This document shows, one piece after another, positions 63,994 to 64,000 of a stretch of DNA of 64,000 nt. The position numbers and the translations under genes are program-made. The stretch spans positions 18,411 through 82,410 of the forward strand of contig DNUZ01000031.1 in NCBI GenBank assembly GCA_003507655.1, in the 5' to 3' direction. Numbering within the stretch: the stretch's first letter is position 1; each line of letters opens with the position of its first letter. The stretch comes from Lachnospiraceae bacterium. Its GTDB lineage: Bacteria; Bacillota; Clostridia; Lachnospirales; Lachnospiraceae. A model generated the notes under the pieces. The model made no database searches, was not told the DNA's origin, and worked only from the letters and a program-made list of their open reading frames with translations.

Positions 63994-64000
63994 AACGCAG

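Overview
The window looks like a chromosomal segment of a motile, Gram-positive gut Lachnospiraceae bacterium of the Roseburia/Agathobacter type. The pointers are moderate-to-low GC, strong AGGAGG-type ribosome binding sites, a flagellin with a FliS-like chaperone, a Gram-positive Tad pilus locus, a BceRSAB module, a MetH whose reactivation domain is a separate protein, and many small families typical of Lachnospiraceae. The species cannot be fixed from the sequence alone. No rRNA, tRNA or CRISPR array was seen, but rRNA-like tandem promoters start at the right edge.

Layout: 1-12.0 kb holds a coiled-coil protein, a VanRS-like two-component system, an aconitase-family hydratase, an AI-2E-family permease, a TPR/P-loop protein and glycogen branching enzyme. 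12.0-17.1 kb is a flagellar block: a 956-aa flagellum-linked protein, flagellin behind a sigma-28-like promoter and a CsrA-like leader, and FliS. 17.36-17.67 kb is a 312-bp fold-back MITE with a perfect 7-bp target duplication. 17.8-26.7 kb is one dense Tad operon: two prepilin peptidases, TadZ-like, TadA, TadB, TadC, a 56-aa Flp pilin, a DUF5702 protein, two TadE-like pseudopilins and an FHA protein. Most of its genes overlap. The first TadE-like gene starts inside a perfect 21-bp inverted repeat that could be an invertible switch. 26.7-41.1 kb is housekeeping: murG, HIT, an FMN-reductase/SCP2 fusion, a degenerate metallo-beta-lactamase-fold protein, pgi, a SleB-type cell wall hydrolase, an SPFH protein, argF, birA, a DUF6145 protein, coaX, dus, greA and lysS.

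41.1-49.0 kb, immediately after lysS, is a decayed mobile island. It holds DUF6075, a DUF6017 remnant, a DUF7694 protein, two different Fic proteins, an HTH remnant, a frameshifted uracil-DNA-glycosylase-like gene, a 5'-truncated relaxase abutting a pyrophosphohydrolase stub, and an exonuclease stub. At least four genes here are preceded by their own multi-copy operator-like repeats, each with a different sequence. 49.0-54.0 kb continues with accessory and broken genes: a DUF4097 lipoprotein, a deleted ABC-2 permease, the tail of an Rpn-type nuclease, and a chemoreceptor split by one in-frame TAA. 54.1-63.7 kb returns to intact modules: metF, the MetH reactivation protein and metH, then a WYL regulator and a BceRSAB-type peptide-sensing module whose operator matches the TNACA-N4-TGTAA pattern. 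The last 320 bp hold two hairpins and the tandem promoters.

The most interesting structures are the candidate invertible switch in the pilus operon, the MITE just upstream of that operon, the private operator arrays in the island (two on Fic genes), and the fusion of a pseudopilin to duplicated Ada-like Cys/His domains.
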